NCBI GenBank assembly: GCA_015075445.1
Contig: JABTUJ010000017.1
Coordinates: forward strand, 62,001-126,000
Direction: 5' to 3'
Source: Verrucomicrobiales bacterium
GTDB lineage: Bacteria; Verrucomicrobiota; Verrucomicrobiia; Limisphaerales; J093
DNA length: 64,000 bases
A program made the position numbers and the translations under genes. The notes under the pieces were generated by a model that ran no database searches, was not told the DNA's origin, and worked only from the letters and a program-made list of their open reading frames with translations. Shown piece after piece: positions 63,074 to 64,000 of this stretch (positions within the stretch are counted from its first letter, which is position 1; every line of letters starts with the position of its first letter).

Positions 63074-63075
63074 GT

Positions 63076-63585
63076 ATGATGAACAAGCATCCGTTGCGGC
63101 CTGATCGGCTGCGCCAAATCCCTCCCAGCTTCAGTTGGGTGGACCACCGCTTGGTCCGCCACCATTACCTGCGCCGCGCCGAACCGCGCGCGTGGGCCTT
63201 GTATCTGTTCCTGGTCACCGTCGGCGATGTCCACGGCTTGAGCTACTACTCCGACGCCGCCATCGGCCGCCATCTGAACCTCGACGCCGCGGCGCTCGCC
63301 GCTGCCCGCCAGCAACTCCTCCAGGCCGACCTGATCGCCTACCAGAAGCCCCTCTACCAGGTGTTGGCCCTGGCCGAAGAGGACCACGGTGCTACGTGTT
63401 GCTTCGGCAAGCGTGCCGGTGCCCAAAATTTCCAGGCGCGGGGTCTGAAAGGCCGCACGCAGCGGGCGCGCGGGCCATGGCAGGTCGATGGCTCTGGACG
63501 CGGGGGTGGCGGGCGACTCAACTGGAGTCGAGGGCCTGGAGGCTCTGCTGGTAGTTCCAAGGCAGCCAGGCCGCAGGGTGGTTGA
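63076..63585 (+). CDS. Helix-turn-helix IS-associated accessory protein, C-terminus altered
   Basis: ATG 63076 or 63079. PSFSWVDHRLVRHHYLRRAE, ALYLFLVTVGDVHGLSYYSD and AAIGRHLNLDAAALAAARQQ, LLQADLIAYQKPLYQVLAL give a winged or simple helix-turn-helix protein that usually accompanies the zinc-ribbon protein. After about residue 100 the sequence turns Gly/Arg-rich and overlaps the 3' end of the IS66 gene on the other strand, so the native C-terminus was probably lost when IS66 inserted. Confidence 0.65.
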   Translation: MMNKHPLRPDRLRQIPPSFSWVDHRLVRHHYLRRAEPRAWALYLFLVTVGDVHGLSYYSDAAIGRHLNLDAAALAAARQQLLQADLIAYQKPLYQVLALAEEDHGATCCFGKRAGAQNFQARGLKGRTQRARGPWQVDGSGRGGGGRLNWSRGPGGSAGSSKAARPQGG

Positions 63586-64000
63586 GCACGGCTTTGGCGT
63601 GGTCGTGGAGGGCCTGGAAGTAGACGAAGGGGTTGGCGCCGGCCAGGCGGCAGGTGTGGATCAAGCTCATGAACAGGTCGCCCACGCGGGCCCCGTTCTG
63701 CGTTTTGTAGCCCAGCGAGTTCTTCCGATGGAGGATGGCCGCCTTCAGCGCTCGCTCACAGATGTTATTGGACAGCGGGGCTCCCGGCTCCCGCAGGAAC
63801 AGGGTGAGCGGTTCCCAGCGCTTGAGCATGTAATGGATGGCTTCACCGAGGCCGGAGTTGGGTTCGACCACTTTCTGCTCCAGTTGTTCCCGCATCCATT
63901 GTTTGAGGCCCTCCAGGATCGGCGCGCTCTTTTCCTGGTGCAGGCGTAAACGATCGGTCGCCGAGAGTTGCTGCTCTTTGGCCTGGGCGTCATGCTGGAA
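63518..64000 (-). mobile_element. IS66-family transposase, C-terminal part, cut by window edge
   Basis: The frame is open to the right edge. The C-terminus is characteristic of IS66 TnpC: YMLKRWEPLTLFLREPGAPL, SNNICERALKAAILHRKNSL (the SNN.CER motif with the catalytic Glu), GYKTQNGARVGDLFMSLIHT and CRLAGANPFVYFQALHDHA. The upstream part, with the other catalytic Asp residues, lies outside. Its insertion truncated the adjacent accessory gene. It looks intact as far as seen. Confidence 0.9.

Overview
The window is GC-rich DNA from a heterotrophic bacterium that most resembles Verrucomicrobiota. The basis is gene content: a PEP-CTERM-anchored CHRD protein, many secreted beta-propeller, LamG and polysaccharide-lyase proteins, a PD40/dihaem cytochrome, RAYT-type transposase debris, and short genes in loosely packed collinear runs. 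No rRNA or other taxonomic marker is present, so the phylum is an inference.

Layout. 1-18 kb: an S8 protease cut by the left edge (-), a fused TRAP transporter, a translationally coupled paralogous pair of anchored helical proteins, a CHRD/PEP-CTERM protein, an HPr-gatC-gatA run (gatA frameshifted), a periplasmic protein, a cupin, then relics (RHS, NifS tail, LamG/five-blade hydrolase) and a PD40/dihaem protein. 18.5-25.6 kb: a secreted protein interrupted by one in-frame UGA with a stem-loop directly behind it (probable selenoprotein), a large repeat protein ending in a redoxin-like domain, the tRNA-Sec gene (selC), and a polyferredoxin membrane protein. 25.7-32.5 kb: two toxin-antitoxin modules, RAYT/IS remnants, a frameshifted pentapeptide-TIR protein, and repeats. 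32.6-43.7 kb: selA-selB-selD (selD fused to an AhpD-like domain) on the minus strand, a tandem winged-helix regulator with a palindromic operator, and divergently an operon of a double-cubane-type reductase, a methyltransferase, two 2-hydroxyacyl-CoA-dehydratase-like subunits and their (frameshifted) activase. 43.7-49.3 kb: a PQQ-like propeller protein, then a Ro60 (TROVE) gene embedded in an array of about eleven tRNA-like elements with an HNH-family gene behind it. 49.5-60.9 kb: much gene debris and in-frame chimeras among a few intact genes (FG-GAP lyase-like, SEC-C, PL6-like, one unknown). 61-64 kb: an ISAs1-type transposase, two IS-associated accessory genes and an IS66 transposase cut by the right edge.

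Two stories stand out. First, every component for selenocysteine insertion (selA, selB, selD, selC) lies in the same window as a gene whose in-frame UGA has a correctly spaced hairpin and whose downstream frame stays open for 270 codons; this may be an undescribed extracytoplasmic selenoprotein family. Second, the Ro60/tRNA-like array looks like an RNA-repair or RNA-surveillance island.

Caution: several otherwise well-conserved genes (gatA, the activase, the TIR protein) carry 1-nt indels. Some frameshifts may therefore be assembly errors. The many gene fusions at 45-58 kb look like real decay, but they could also be misassembly.
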